From positions 92,176 through 156,175 of the forward strand of contig NZ_JAOWIF010000042.1 in NCBI RefSeq assembly GCF_030332225.1: 64,000 bases of DNA, read 5' to 3'. A model generated the notes under the pieces. That model had not been told where the DNA came from, did no database searches, and saw only the letters and a list, made by a program, of their open reading frames with translations. Below are positions 1 to 8,478 of this stretch, piece after piece. The position numbers were made by a program, and so were the translations under genes. This stretch comes from Citrobacter sp. Cu233 (lineage in GTDB: Bacteria; Pseudomonadota; Gammaproteobacteria; Enterobacterales; Enterobacteriaceae). Positions within the stretch are counted from its first letter, which is position 1; every line of letters begins with the position of its first letter.

Positions 1-987
1 TTACCGCTGATGATCACCCTCGGGGTCTTTATTTTGGGCTACCTCTACTGCCTGACGCAATTTCCGGCTTTTGCCTCCACCCGGGTGATCTGCAATATTC
101 TGACTGATAACGCCTTTTTAGGGATTATCGCCGTGGGTATGACTTTCGTCATTCTCTCCGGGGGGATCGATCTTTCCGTCGGGTCGGTGATTGCCTTTAC
201 GGGTGTATTTTTAGCAAAGGCGATTGGTTACTGGGGGATTTCGCCACTGCTGGCGTTTCCTTTGATTCTGGCAATGGGCTGTGCGTTTGGTGCGTTTATG
301 GGGTTGCTGATTGATGCCCTGAAGATCCCGGCATTTATCATTACCCTGGCGGGGATGTTCTTCCTGCGCGGTGTTAGCTATCTGATTTCCGAAGAGTCGA
401 TTCCGATCAACCATCCTGTTTATGACGCCCTCTCCAGTTTGGCATGGAAGATCCCCGGCGGTGGTCGCCTGAGTGCGATGGGATTGCTGATGCTAGGGGT
501 CGTCATCATCGGTATATTCCTGGCACACCGTACGCGCTTTGGTAATCAAGTTTATGCCATTGGCGGCAACGCCACTTCGGCCAACCTGATGGGGATCTCA
601 ACCCGCAGCACGACAATCCGCATCTATATGCTGTCTACCGGGCTTGCGACGCTGGCCGGAATCGTCTTTTCCATTTATACCCAGGCCGGTTATGCGCTGG
701 CAGGTGTCGGGGTAGAACTGGATGCTATTGCCTCGGTAGTGATTGGCGGTACGTTGCTCAGCGGTGGGGTTGGTACGGTTTTAGGTACCTTATTTGGGGT
801 TGCCATTCAGGGGCTGATTCAGACCTATATTAATTTTGATGGCACATTAAGTTCCTGGTGGACAAAAATCGCGATTGGCATTTTATTGTTTATTTTTATT
901 GCCTTACAACGTGGTCTCACGGTACTTTGGGAAAATCGTCAGAGCTCGCCGGTCACCCGCGTGAGCACGGCTGAAGTACCAAAGTAA
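1..987 (+). CDS. yjfF: YjfF, galactofuranose-type ABC transporter permease (5' end outside window)
   Basis: Inner-membrane permease of the YtfQRT-YjfF sugar importer, which in E. coli takes up galactofuranose. The reading frame is open from base 1 (Leu-Pro-Leu before the first Met at base 10), and the E. coli protein has about five more N-terminal residues, so only the extreme start is missing. It is strongly hydrophobic, with the BPD_transp_2 pattern of ribose-type permeases, including GMTFVILSGGIDLSVGS and GNATSANLMGIS. The partner genes ytfQ, ytfR and ytfT are expected just upstream, outside the window. The C-terminal tail differs slightly from E. coli. Confidence 0.95.
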   Translation, partial: LPLMITLGVFILGYLYCLTQFPAFASTRVICNILTDNAFLGIIAVGMTFVILSGGIDLSVGSVIAFTGVFLAKAIGYWGISPLLAFPLILAMGCAFGAFMGLLIDALKIPAFIITLAGMFFLRGVSYLISEESIPINHPVYDALSSLAWKIPGGGRLSAMGLLMLGVVIIGIFLAHRTRFGNQVYAIGGNATSANLMGISTRSTTIRIYMLSTGLATLAGIVFSIYTQAGYALAGVGVELDAIASVVIGGTLLSGGVGTVLGTLFGVAIQGLIQTYINFDGTLSSWWTKIAIGILLFIFIALQRGLTVLWENRQSSPVTRVSTAEVPK

Positions 988-1019
988 CATCATGATTTTC
1001 CAGGAAACATTTAAATACC

Positions 1020-1046
1020 TAAACTTTTTCCGGTTGTAGTCGATAG
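1020..1046 (+). promoter_or_regulatory. Sigma-28 (FliA)-like promoter for the chemoreceptor gene
   Basis: TAAACTTT (1020-1027), an 11-base spacer, then GTCGATAG (1039-1046). The flagellar sigma-28 consensus is TAAAGTTT-N11-GCCGATAA, so the -35 element matches 7 of 8 and the -10 element 6 of 8 with exact spacing. It lies about 45 bases before the ATG of a methyl-accepting chemotaxis protein, the expected kind of target. Confidence 0.75.
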
Positions 1047-1082
1047 GTTCTGTACAGGTCTGTTTTATCCCTACAACCGGAA
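1028..1082. repeat. 12-bp inverted repeat around the chemoreceptor start region
   Basis: TTCCGGTTGTAG (1028-1039) is exactly the reverse complement of CTACAACCGGAA (1071-1082). The left arm fills the spacer of the sigma-28-like promoter and the right arm ends eight bases before the ATG. The transcript probably starts between the arms, so a DNA-level role is more likely than an mRNA hairpin. Function unknown. Confidence 0.55.
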
Positions 1083-1090
1083 ATATAACG

Positions 1091-2203
1091 ATGCCAAAAT
1101 CCCTTTCAATTCGATCAAGTTTGTTGGTGTTATTGTCTCTGCTGACGTTTCTTCTGTTGCTGACCGGCGGTATGGGGCTTTATGCCGCTACCCGAGTTAT
1201 TAACTCTTTGGTTTATCACGGTATTATGAGTGCTGCTATGTTGGCTGCTATTGCGTTGCTGGCGGTCATTTGGTTTATGCTGCGAAATAAGTTTCTTAAA
1301 CCCCTGGATAACATTATTGAACAGCTGGAACGTCTGGCGACAGGCGATTTGTCGCCTGTTAGCACGTTATCGGCCAGCGCTGAATTCAACCGCCTTAACG
1401 CTGCAATGGATGAAATGCGCCATGCGTTGGGGGATTCTGTGCAGCGTGTGCGTGAAGCCAGCTCGCAAATTGATGTTGGCAGCCGCGAATTGAGCGCCGG
1501 TAACCAGCATTTGGCGCAACGTACAGAATCCACCGCCACGTCGCTGGAACAGACTGCTGCCAGTATGGAAGAACTCACCGCGACCGTGAAACAAAATGCG
1601 GAAAACGCAGAACAGGCGCATCAGCTGGCGAAATCGGTATCGGATACCGCCGATCGGGGCAGTGAGATGGTGTGCTATGTAATTGAAAAAATGCGCGATA
1701 TTTCCGGCAGCTCCAGCCGAATTGCCGATATCCTTAGTGTGATTGACGGTATTGCTTTCCAGACCAATATCCTGGCACTCAATGCCTCCGTTGAAGCGGC
1801 GCGCGCGGGTGAGCAAGGCCGTGGTTTTGCGGTGGTAGCAGGGGAAGTACGCAATCTTGCCAGCCGTAGCGCCGAGGCGGCAAAAGAGATCCGTACATTG
1901 ATTAGCGATTCCCATACGCATGTGGGTGAGGGAAGTGAACTGGCGCAACAGGCGGGTGAAACCATGGATGAAATCGCGACCGAGGTTATGCGTATGACCA
2001 GGCTGATGCGTGAAATTGCCAGCGCGTCTCAGGAGCAGAGCCGTGGGATTGAGCAGGTGAATATTGCGGTGAGTCAGATGGATGAAACGGCGCAGCAGAA
2101 TGCGGCGTTGGTACAGCAGTCTTCAGCAGCTACCCGCTCACTGGAAGAGCAGTCGCATGCGCTGCTGGAAGCGATGGCAGCGTTCCGGTTACAGGTGTCG
2201 TAA
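1091..2203 (+). CDS. Methyl-accepting chemotaxis protein with almost no periplasmic domain
   Basis: Chemoreceptor of 370 residues that should signal to CheA/CheW. Two membrane helices (about 10-33 and 44-64) are separated by only about ten residues, whereas Tsr/Tar-type receptors carry about 150 residues of ligand-binding domain there. A HAMP segment (about 64-115) and a full signalling domain follow, with the conserved hairpin tip around 222-250 (IAFQTNILALNASVEAARAG). No C-terminal NWETF-type CheR/CheB tether is present. It has a sigma-28-like promoter. It may sense through membrane or cytoplasm, or be a deletion derivative of a longer receptor; the frame is intact and shows no degradation. 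Confidence 0.85.
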   Translation: MPKSLSIRSSLLVLLSLLTFLLLLTGGMGLYAATRVINSLVYHGIMSAAMLAAIALLAVIWFMLRNKFLKPLDNIIEQLERLATGDLSPVSTLSASAEFNRLNAAMDEMRHALGDSVQRVREASSQIDVGSRELSAGNQHLAQRTESTATSLEQTAASMEELTATVKQNAENAEQAHQLAKSVSDTADRGSEMVCYVIEKMRDISGSSSRIADILSVIDGIAFQTNILALNASVEAARAGEQGRGFAVVAGEVRNLASRSAEAAKEIRTLISDSHTHVGEGSELAQQAGETMDEIATEVMRMTRLMREIASASQEQSRGIEQVNIAVSQMDETAQQNAALVQQSSAATRSLEEQSHALLEAMAAFRLQVS

Positions 2204-2219
2204 TCGGGCTATGGATTTT

Positions 2220-2298
2220 GTAGGCCGGATAAAGGCGTTTACGCCGCTATCCGGCAATATTACGTATCGTGCCGGATGGTGCTTCGCTTATCCGGCCA
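2220..2298. repeat. BIME: two REP units, tail to tail
   Basis: Two REP-type palindromes: GTAGGCCGGATAAAGGCG followed by the CCGCTATCCGGCA arm (2220-2256), then GCCGGATGGTGCTTCGC with CTTATCCGGCC (2270-2298). They lie between the convergent chemoreceptor and fbp genes. Such elements stabilise mRNA 3' ends and bind gyrase or IHF. Confidence 0.85.
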
Positions 2299-2327
2299 AC
2301 AACATGATGTAGACTGGGATGTTGCGT

Positions 2328-3326
2328 TTATGCGTCCGGGAACTCGCGGATAAAGCGCTCTACATCGTCCACCATATGGTCGTTACCGACGAAGAAAGAG
2401 CGACGCTGGTGCAGACTTTCTGGGGTGATATCCAGAATACGGTCTTTACCATCGCTTGCCTTGCCGCCCGCTTGCTCGGCCAGGAAGGCCATCGGGTTGC
2501 ATTCGTACAGCAGACGCAGTTTCCCTTGCGGGTGGCTGGCGGTGCTTGGGTACAGATAGATCCCACCTTTCAGCAGGTTGCGATGGAAATCTGCAACCAG
2601 AGAGCCAATGTAGCGCGAGGTGTACGGGCGCTGAGTGGCCTTATCTTCTTCCTGGCAGAATTTAATGTATTTCTTCACGCCATTCGGGAATTTGATGTAG
2701 TTGCCTTCGTTAATGGAGTAAGTGCTTCCCTTTGCCGGGAAACGCATACGTTCCTGGCTGAGGCAAAATACGCCCAGAGAAGGATCGTAGGTGAAGGCGT
2801 GTACGCCACAACCGGTGGTGTACACCAGCATGGTGGATGAACCATAAACAACGTAACCCGCAGCAACCTGTTTGTTGCCCGGCTGCAGGAAATCCTCTTC
2901 CGTGACCGGTGTGCCGACAGGTGTTACGCGGCGGTAAATAGAGAAAATCGTACCGACAGAGACGTTTACATCGATGTTGGATGAGCCATCCAGTGGATCC
3001 ATTAGCACAACGTATTTTGCGTGTTCACAGCCTTCAAAGACGACGATTTCATCTTCTTCTTCTGAGGCAATACCCGCCACAATGTCGCGCGCCTTCAGTG
3101 CAGCTTTCAGTTTTTCGTTTGCGAACAGATCGAGTTTTTGTTGCACCTCTCCCTGCACGTTCTCTGCACCGCTGGCACCCAGGATATCGACCAGACCGGC
3201 CTTATTGATATCGCGGTGGATGATCTTGGCGCCCAGCTTTATTGCCGACAACAAAGCAGTGAGTTCACCGGTAGCATGAGAAAACTCGTGCTGCTTTTCG
3301 ACAATAAATTCACCTAACGTTTTCAT
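2328..3326 (-). CDS. fbp: Fructose-1,6-bisphosphatase class I
   Basis: Gluconeogenic enzyme converting fructose 1,6-bisphosphate to fructose 6-phosphate in the cytoplasm. It has 332 residues, the E. coli length. The metal and substrate signature DPLDGSSN is at 110-117, with SEEEDE around 89-94 supplying acidic ligands. The ATG at 3326 begins [12 protein letters not shown] as in E. coli. It is transcribed divergently from mpl and separated from it by about 175 bases. Confidence 0.98.
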   Translation of the reverse strand: MKTLGEFIVEKQHEFSHATGELTALLSAIKLGAKIIHRDINKAGLVDILGASGAENVQGEVQQKLDLFANEKLKAALKARDIVAGIASEEEDEIVVFEGCEHAKYVVLMDPLDGSSNIDVNVSVGTIFSIYRRVTPVGTPVTEEDFLQPGNKQVAAGYVVYGSSTMLVYTTGCGVHAFTYDPSLGVFCLSQERMRFPAKGSTYSINEGNYIKFPNGVKKYIKFCQEEDKATQRPYTSRYIGSLVADFHRNLLKGGIYLYPSTASHPQGKLRLLYECNPMAFLAEQAGGKASDGKDRILDITPESLHQRRSFFVGNDHMVDDVERFIREFPDA

Positions 3327-3501
3327 AACACTTTCCCTGCAATTTATGTGGAGTAAAGCGACCGCAACAATATTAACAAATATTTCAGCTATCGCGCTCA
3401 GGTGAATCGCGCCAGCAAACTACGGAATATCCTGAAATGCGTTTCTCAGTTGCCAGACATGTGCGTAAAATGGCCCCCGGATTAAAAAAGGATAGTGACG
3501 T

Positions 3502-4881
3502 ATGCGCATTCATATTTTGGGAATTTGTGGCACTTTCATGGGCGGTCTGGCGATGCTGGCACGCTCGCTCGGTCATGAAGTAACGGGTTCGGACGCCAAT
3601 GTGTATCCGCCGATGAGTACCTTACTTGAGAAACAAGGTATCTCCCTGATTCAGGGTTACGATGCCAGTCAGCTCGATCCACAGCCGGACCTGGTGATCA
3701 TCGGTAATGCGATGACCCGTGGTAATCCCTGCGTGGAAGCGGTGCTGGAGAAGAACATTCCATACATGTCTGGCCCGCAATGGCTGCATGACTTTGTGTT
3801 GCGCGATCGCTGGGTACTGGCGGTGGCGGGGACGCACGGCAAAACGACTACGGCTGGAATGGCAACCTGGATCCTCGAAGCCTGTGGTTATAAACCGGGA
3901 TTCGTGATCGGCGGTGTGCCGGGTAATTTTGACGTTTCCGCGCGTCTGGGTGAAAGCAACTTTTTCGTGATTGAAGCGGATGAGTACGACTGCGCCTTCT
4001 TCGATAAGCGTTCCAAATTTGTGCATTACTGCCCGCGAACCCTGATCCTCAACAACCTTGAGTTCGATCACGCGGACATCTTTGACGATCTGAAAGCGAT
4101 TCAGAAACAGTTCCATCACCTGGTGCGCATCGTGCCGGGTCAGGGACGCATCATCTACCCGGAAAACGACATCAATCTGAAACAGACGATGGCGATGGGA
4201 TGCTGGAGCGAACAGGAGCTGGTGGGCGAGCAGGGGCGCTGGCAGACGAAAAAACTGACCACCGATGCTTCTGAGTGGGAAGTGTGGCTGGACGGTGAAA
4301 AAGCCGGTGTTGTGAAGTGGGGCCTGGTTGGCGAACACAATATGCACAATGGCCTGATGGCGATTGCGGCAGCCCGTCACGTGGGAGTGCTGCCAGCCGA
4401 TGCGGCGAATGCGCTAGGCTCGTTCATTAACGCTCGTCGTCGTCTTGAACTGCGTGGTGAAGCGCACGGCGTGACGGTCTATGACGATTTTGCTCATCAC
4501 CCAACCGCTATTCTGGCAACGCTTGCGGCGCTACGTGGGAAAGTTGGCGGCACGGCACGCATTATTGCGGTGCTGGAACCTCGCTCTAACACCATGAAAA
4601 TGGGACTGTGCAAAGACGATCTCGCGCCATCATTAGGCCGAGCGGACGAAGTATTCCTGCTGCAACCACCGCATATTCCGTGGCAGGTAGCGGAAGTCGC
4701 TGAAGCCTGCGTCCAGCCAGCTCACTGGAGTGGTGATGTGGATGCGCTGGCGGATATGGTAGTGAAAACCGCACAGCCCGGCGATCATATTCTGGTCATG
4801 AGCAACGGTGGGTTTGGCGGTATTCATCAAAAACTGCTGGATGGTCTGGCGAAGAAAGCGCAGGCAGAAGCGGAAAAGTAA
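3502..4881 (+). CDS. mpl: UDP-N-acetylmuramate:murein tripeptide ligase
   Basis: Peptidoglycan recycling ligase that joins the tripeptide L-Ala-gamma-D-Glu-meso-Dap to UDP-MurNAc using ATP. It has 459 residues (E. coli 457). An N-terminal Rossmann motif GICGTFMGG (8-16) precedes the Mur-ligase P-loop GTHGKTTT (110-117) and the usual central and C-terminal ligase domains. A good ribosome site precedes the ATG at 3502. A strong hairpin terminator follows the stop. Confidence 0.98.
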   Translation: MRIHILGICGTFMGGLAMLARSLGHEVTGSDANVYPPMSTLLEKQGISLIQGYDASQLDPQPDLVIIGNAMTRGNPCVEAVLEKNIPYMSGPQWLHDFVLRDRWVLAVAGTHGKTTTAGMATWILEACGYKPGFVIGGVPGNFDVSARLGESNFFVIEADEYDCAFFDKRSKFVHYCPRTLILNNLEFDHADIFDDLKAIQKQFHHLVRIVPGQGRIIYPENDINLKQTMAMGCWSEQELVGEQGRWQTKKLTTDASEWEVWLDGEKAGVVKWGLVGEHNMHNGLMAIAAARHVGVLPADAANALGSFINARRRLELRGEAHGVTVYDDFAHHPTAILATLAALRGKVGGTARIIAVLEPRSNTMKMGLCKDDLAPSLGRADEVFLLQPPHIPWQVAEVAEACVQPAHWSGDVDALADMVVKTAQPGDHILVMSNGGFGGIHQKLLDGLAKKAQAEAEK

Positions 4882-4886
4882 AAAAA

Positions 4887-4913
4887 GCCCGGTAGCGCTG
4901 ATGATTACCGGGC
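4887..4913 (+). terminator. Hairpin after mpl
   Basis: GCCCGGTA (4887-4894) pairs exactly with TACCGGGC (4906-4913) around an 11-base loop. An A-run on the 5' side means it can also terminate transcription arriving on the minus strand from darP. Confidence 0.75.
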
Positions 4914-4931
4914 CTACGATTTTTCGACCTT

Positions 4932-4963
4932 GTGGGCCGGATAAGGCATATGTGCCATCCGGC
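4932..4963. repeat. REP element
   Basis: Single REP palindrome, GTGGGCCGGATAAGGC with GCCATCCGGC, in the convergent gap between mpl and darP. Confidence 0.8.
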
Positions 4964-4980
4964 GCTTTCAACGTATGAAA

Positions 4981-5532
4981 TTACGCTTCGTTTTCCGCCA
5001 GTTCACGCAGATACTGGAAGATCTGACGTGCTGATTTCGGCGGCTTGTTGCCTTCTTTCTCTTTCTTCGCATTACGAACCAGAGAGCGAAGCTGCTGGCG
5101 ATCGGCGGTTGGCCACAGGTTCAGCACTTCTTCTACGGCATCATCACCTTCGACGATCAGGCGATCGCGCAGCTGCTCAAGCTTATGAAACAGCACAACC
5201 TGTTGGTTGTGACGGTTTTTCAGCTTGTCCAGTGCCTGGCGGATTGGATCGACATCGCGCTGGCGCAACATCTTACCAATGAGCTGCAGCTGGCGGCGGC
5301 GTCCTTCCATCTTAATACGCTGGGCCAACTCAATTGCGGCACGTAAATCCGCATCGAGCGGGATTTTATCCAGCGCGTTTTTCCCCAGTTCGACCAGTTC
5401 CACACCCAGGCGTTTTAACTCCTCGGCGTCACGTTTAATTTCACTTTTACTGACCCAGATAATTTCATCGTCTTCGTCTTCGATGTCATCACCGGGAACG
5501 TCGTCGAGCCAGTCTTCGGGCTGCTTAGTCAT
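4981..5532 (-). CDS. darP: DarP (YjgA), 50S ribosome assembly factor
   Basis: Small charged cytoplasmic protein of 183 residues of the DUF615 family, which associates with late 50S precursors. The N-terminus is very acidic ([20 protein letters not shown]) and the rest is Lys/Arg-rich and helical, as in E. coli YjgA. It is divergent from pmbA with about 95 bases between the start codons, the E. coli arrangement. Confidence 0.95.
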   Translation of the reverse strand: MTKQPEDWLDDVPGDDIEDEDDEIIWVSKSEIKRDAEELKRLGVELVELGKNALDKIPLDADLRAAIELAQRIKMEGRRRQLQLIGKMLRQRDVDPIRQALDKLKNRHNQQVVLFHKLEQLRDRLIVEGDDAVEEVLNLWPTADRQQLRSLVRNAKKEKEGNKPPKSARQIFQYLRELAENEA

Positions 5533-5627
5533 GTCAGGCTCCTTAAAAAAAGAGGCTAATGTTACCAGTTAAGATGCGCACTGAAAAACGGTTCTCTGTT
5601 AGACTTCAGAGAAACTCTCTCTACATT

Positions 5628-6980
5628 ATGGCATTTGCGATGAAAGTAATCTCACAAGTTGAAGCGCAGCGTAAGATTCTGGAAGAAGCAGTCTCGACAG
5701 CACTGGAATTAGCGTCAGGTCAGTCGGATGGCGCGGAAGTCGCTGTAAGCAAGACCACGGGTATTAGCGTCAGCACCCGTTATGGTGAAGTGGAGAACGT
5801 AGAATTCAATAGCGATGGTGCGCTGGGGATTACGGTTTATCACCAGAACCGTAAGGGCAGCGCATCGTCCACTGATTTAAGCCCGCAGGCGATTGCGCGT
5901 ACCGTGCAGGCCGCGCTGGATATCGCCCGTTACACTTCACCGGATCCGTGCGCAGGCGTGGCGGATAAAGAACTGCTGGCCTTTGATGCCCCCGATTTAG
6001 ACCTGTTCCATCCGGCGGAGGTCTCGCCTGATGAAGCTATCGAACTGGCAGCGCGTGCTGAGCAAGCGGCGTTGCAGGCCGATAAGCGCATTACTAATAC
6101 CGAAGGCGGCAGCTTTAACAGCCACTATGGCATCAAAGTGTTTGGTAACAGCCATGGCATGTTGCAGGGCTACTGCTCTACGCGTCACTCTCTTTCCAGC
6201 TGCGTGATCGCGGAAGAAAATGGCGATATGGAACGCGATTATGCCTACACGATTGGCCGGGCGATGGGCGATCTGCAAACGCCGGAATGGGTGGGGGCCG
6301 ACTGTGCGCGTCGCACGTTATCGCGCCTGTCGCCGCGTAAGCTCTCCACCATGAAAGCGCCGGTTATTTTCGCCAATGAAGTGGCGACCGGGCTGTTTGG
6401 ACACCTCGTCGGCGCCATTGCGGGTGGCTCGGTGTATCGTAAATCGACCTTCCTGTTAGACTCGCTGGGCAAACAAATTCTGCCGGAATGGCTGACCATT
6501 GAAGAACATCCGCACCTGCTGAAAGGACTGGCCTCTTCGCCATTTGACAGCGAAGGCGTGCGTACGGAACGCCGTGACATTATTAAAGACGGCGTGCTGA
6601 CCCAGTGGCTGCTGACCAACTACTCTGCGCGTAAGCTGGGGCTTAAGAGCACCGGCCATGCTGGCGGTATTCACAACTGGCGAATTCCGGGGCAGGGACT
6701 AAGCTTCGAGCAGTTGATCAAAGAGATGGGCACCGGCCTGGTGGTGACTGAGCTGATGGGGCAGGGCGTGAGCGGTATTACCGGAGACTACTCGCGCGGC
6801 GCGGCGGGCTTCTGGGTTGAAAATGGCGAAATTCAGTACCCGGTGAGCGAAATTACCATCGCCGGTAACTTAAAAGATATGTGGCGAAATATCGTCACCG
6901 TCGGTAATGATATTGAAACCCGCAGCAATATACAGTGTGGTTCGGTACTGTTGCCGGAGATGAAGATCGCCGGGCAGTAA
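5628..6980 (+). CDS. pmbA: PmbA/TldE metalloprotease subunit
   Basis: TldE subunit of the TldD/TldE heteromeric protease, which matures microcin B17 and degrades CcdA. It is 450 residues, equal to E. coli. The start at 5628 ([10 protein letters not shown]) matches the E. coli N-terminus; an in-frame extension to 5559 exists but is not conserved. Conserved PmbA segments include [19 protein letters not shown] and [18 protein letters not shown]. TldE itself lacks the metal-binding residues carried by TldD, which is encoded elsewhere. Confidence 0.97.
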   Translation: MAFAMKVISQVEAQRKILEEAVSTALELASGQSDGAEVAVSKTTGISVSTRYGEVENVEFNSDGALGITVYHQNRKGSASSTDLSPQAIARTVQAALDIARYTSPDPCAGVADKELLAFDAPDLDLFHPAEVSPDEAIELAARAEQAALQADKRITNTEGGSFNSHYGIKVFGNSHGMLQGYCSTRHSLSSCVIAEENGDMERDYAYTIGRAMGDLQTPEWVGADCARRTLSRLSPRKLSTMKAPVIFANEVATGLFGHLVGAIAGGSVYRKSTFLLDSLGKQILPEWLTIEEHPHLLKGLASSPFDSEGVRTERRDIIKDGVLTQWLLTNYSARKLGLKSTGHAGGIHNWRIPGQGLSFEQLIKEMGTGLVVTELMGQGVSGITGDYSRGAAGFWVENGEIQYPVSEITIAGNLKDMWRNIVTVGNDIETRSNIQCGSVLLPEMKIAGQ

Positions 6981-6981
6981 T

Positions 6982-7022
6982 ACCCGTCATACTTCAAGCT
7001 GCTGCTCGAATGATTTAGGGTA
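6982..7022. repeat. Collapsed ERIC element
   Basis: CCCGTCATACTTCAAGCTGC runs straight into GCTCGAATGATTTAGGG. These are the two outer ends of the ERIC repeat with its central portion missing. The full element at 53633-53754 has the same ends. Confidence 0.65.
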
Positions 7023-7060
7023 TCTGGCGTTATTTTTTAATAATAAAAAGGAAGTGAGCA

Positions 7061-7447
7061 ATGCGTAAACACCTGTTAGCGATCGTCGCGGCTTCAACGC
7101 TGGTTCTTGGTTCTTCTGCCTTTGCAGCCGATCTTGAAGACGACATGGGGATCCTCAACGACAACCTGAAGATCGTTGAAAAAACGGATAACGCGACCGA
7201 GCTAAAAGATGCGTTAACTAAAATGCGTACAGCTGCGCTGGATGCACAGAAGGGAACGCCGCCGAAGCTGGAAAGCAAATCCCCTGATAGCCCGGAGATG
7301 AAAGATTTCCGCCACGGTTTTGACACGCTGATTGGCCAGATCGACGGTGCGCTGAAACTGGCGAATGAAGGTAAAGTCTCAGAGGCGAAAGCCGCAGCGG
7401 AAGAGCTGAAAACAACCCGCAACGCTTACCACAAAAAGTACCGCTAA
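7061..7447 (+). CDS. cybC: Soluble cytochrome b562
   Basis: Periplasmic four-helix-bundle haem protein of 128 residues. A 22-residue signal peptide ends SSAFA and the mature protein starts ADLEDDM. Haem ligands Met7 (residue 29 of the precursor) and His102 (residue 124, in YHKKYR) are both present. A good Shine-Dalgarno (AGGAAGTGAG) precedes the ATG. The physiological electron partner is unknown in this family. In E. coli K-12 this gene is 5'-truncated; here it is intact. Confidence 0.97.
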   Translation: MRKHLLAIVAASTLVLGSSAFAADLEDDMGILNDNLKIVEKTDNATELKDALTKMRTAALDAQKGTPPKLESKSPDSPEMKDFRHGFDTLIGQIDGALKLANEGKVSEAKAAAEELKTTRNAYHKKYR

Positions 7448-7453
7448 TGTGTT

Positions 7454-7512
7454 GTATCCGGCCTGTGTAGTCTGCAGGTCGGATAAAACGCCATCGCGTC
7501 GCTATCTGGCAA
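7454..7512. repeat. Degenerate REP pair
   Basis: GTATCCGGCCTG, then GCAGGTCGGATAAAACGCC and GCGTCGCTATCTGGC form weakened REP-type arms after cybC. Confidence 0.55.
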
Positions 7513-7608
7513 CACAATTCCCCATAAGTAAACGCTATACCCATCACATTTTTTCATTTTTATCGTCCACGCATTGTTCGTTCTGGCCTCCACTTTCCTT
7601 GTTTTTCT

Positions 7609-7624
7609 TGCGATCTTAATCACA
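7609..7624. promoter_or_regulatory. CRP-like site
   Basis: TGCGA-N6-TCACA, one mismatch from the TGTGA-N6-TCACA core of the cyclic AMP receptor protein site. It lies about 170 bases upstream of the first gene of a carbohydrate-type cluster, a plausible place for catabolite control. Confidence 0.55.
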
Positions 7625-7688
7625 TTATTCCAGCGATAAATCGCGAATCCCGTCCTTTTTGCGGCACAGATCACTGTCGCTGCGTCCC

Positions 7689-7708
7689 TTTCCACTTCGA
7701 AGTGGAAA
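7689..7708. promoter_or_regulatory. Perfect 20-bp palindrome, candidate operator
   Basis: TTTCCACTTCGAAGTGGAAA reads the same on both strands. It lies 86 bases before the first start codon of the cluster and downstream of the CRP-like site. It is the obvious candidate binding site for the PRD/EIIA regulator encoded at 13286-15199; that link is inference. Confidence 0.6.
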
Positions 7709-7794
7709 ACAACTCGCTACAAACTTTTAACCTCCGCCGCTACTTTACCCTCAGAGCCATTAGTGGGGTAAGACGAGTGAATAACGGAGCTGTA

Positions 7795-8103
7795 ATGAAT
7801 GACATGGGGGAATCGGTGGAACTGGCCGACCGCATGCTGGCGCAGGTGTATGCCTTGCTGCGTGAACGCCACATTATTCCCAACGCTGTACAGGAACAGA
7901 TGCTGACGTCGCACGTTCGCGCCATGGCGCACCGCTCGGTCACGGGTGAACCGCTACCTGAAGTCGATGCCAGCTTATTTGATGAAATATCTGCCGAATC
8001 AATGGCGCTTGCCCGCGACGTCGTCGCCGAGTTTGGCAATCTTCCTGAGGAAGAGGCCTGGCTGCTGTCGGTGCACTTCGAAGTCGCGAAAGACAACCTT
8101 TAA
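7795..8103 (+). CDS. Small stand-alone PRD-domain protein
   Basis: Cytoplasmic protein of 102 residues resembling a single PTS regulation domain (PRD), the helical module whose histidines are phosphorylated by PTS proteins. His residues in LRERHIIP, SHVRAMAHR and SVHFEVAKDN fit the PRD pattern. The start at 7795 is chosen because AACGGAGCTGTA precedes it; a longer frame from 7702 has no ribosome site. It is the first gene of the cluster and is followed after ten bases by the next. It could convey PTS status to the transport proteins or to the cluster's large PRD regulator; this is inference. Confidence 0.75.
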   Translation: MNDMGESVELADRMLAQVYALLRERHIIPNAVQEQMLTSHVRAMAHRSVTGEPLPEVDASLFDEISAESMALARDVVAEFGNLPEEEAWLLSVHFEVAKDNL

Positions 8104-8113
8104 GGAGCAAAAG

Positions 8114-8476
8114 ATGGAACAGATTACCGTAGTGATTGGCGATCGTCTGGGTAAAGGCCAGAAAGTGGCGGCAGGCGTTGAGAAAGCGGGCGGTCGCGCG
8201 GTTGTGGTACCGGGTGTTGCCGCTGATATGAAGCTGGGCGATGTGATGAAAGCGGAAAATGCCACCTTTGGCATCTCGTTTTGCGGCAGCGGCGGCGCGG
8301 GGGCTATCACCGCACAGACTAAATACGGCTACAAGGCGAAATATGGTATGCGCTCGGTTGAAGAGGGTGTGACCGCCATCAACGAAGGTTGCAACGTGCT
8401 GGGGTTCGGCTTTATGGACAAAGAAGAGCTCGGCGAGCGCCTGGTACAGGCGTGGCAAAAGAAATACGGCGCTTAA
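8114..8476 (+). CDS. SFCGS-family glycine-rich protein
   Basis: Cytoplasmic protein of 120 residues, with alternating strands and helices suggesting a Rossmann-like fold. The hallmark SFCGSGGAGAIT lies around 55-66 with a single conserved-looking Cys57. That loop recalls the phosphocysteine loop of GatB-type EIIB proteins, though there it sits at the N-terminus. A TAAGGAG ribosome site precedes the ATG. It also recalls DUF2620/YhfU proteins, which likewise sit beside orphan membrane proteins. No biochemical function is known to me; a soluble partner of the membrane proteins at 8801-10233 is likely. Confidence 0.75.
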   Translation: MEQITVVIGDRLGKGQKVAAGVEKAGGRAVVVPGVAADMKLGDVMKAENATFGISFCGSGGAGAITAQTKYGYKAKYGMRSVEEGVTAINEGCNVLGFGFMDKEELGERLVQAWQKKYGA

Positions 8477-8478
8477 GT

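Larger units (their letters stand above)
7448..7794 (+). promoter_or_regulatory. Gene-free control region of the nine-gene cluster
   Basis: The 347 bases between cybC and the first cluster gene hold a degenerate REP pair, a CRP-like site and a perfect 20-bp palindrome, annotated separately. I found no convincing coding frame. A frame open from 7702 merges into the small PRD gene but has no ribosome site at its start. A clear -35/-10 pair could not be assigned. Confidence 0.6.

Noticed and set aside
2220-2298. CRISPR-like repeats among the intergenic palindromes
   Set aside because: The repeated units are REP/BIME palindromes scattered singly between genes, with no regular spacers and no cas genes.
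2319-2840. Open frame of 173 codons on the plus strand, opposite fbp
   Set aside because: It lies wholly inside fbp on the other strand, and fbp is a certain gene. High-GC coding DNA commonly leaves such frames.
7702-7794. N-terminal extension of the small PRD protein
   Set aside because: No ribosome site at the upstream start, and the added residues are not PRD-like. The ATG at 7795 has a clear GGAG.
7448-7794. RAT-type antiterminator hairpin before the nine-gene cluster
   Set aside because: No typical antiterminator sequence overlapping a T-tailed terminator was found. The regulator has DNA-binding HTH domains instead.
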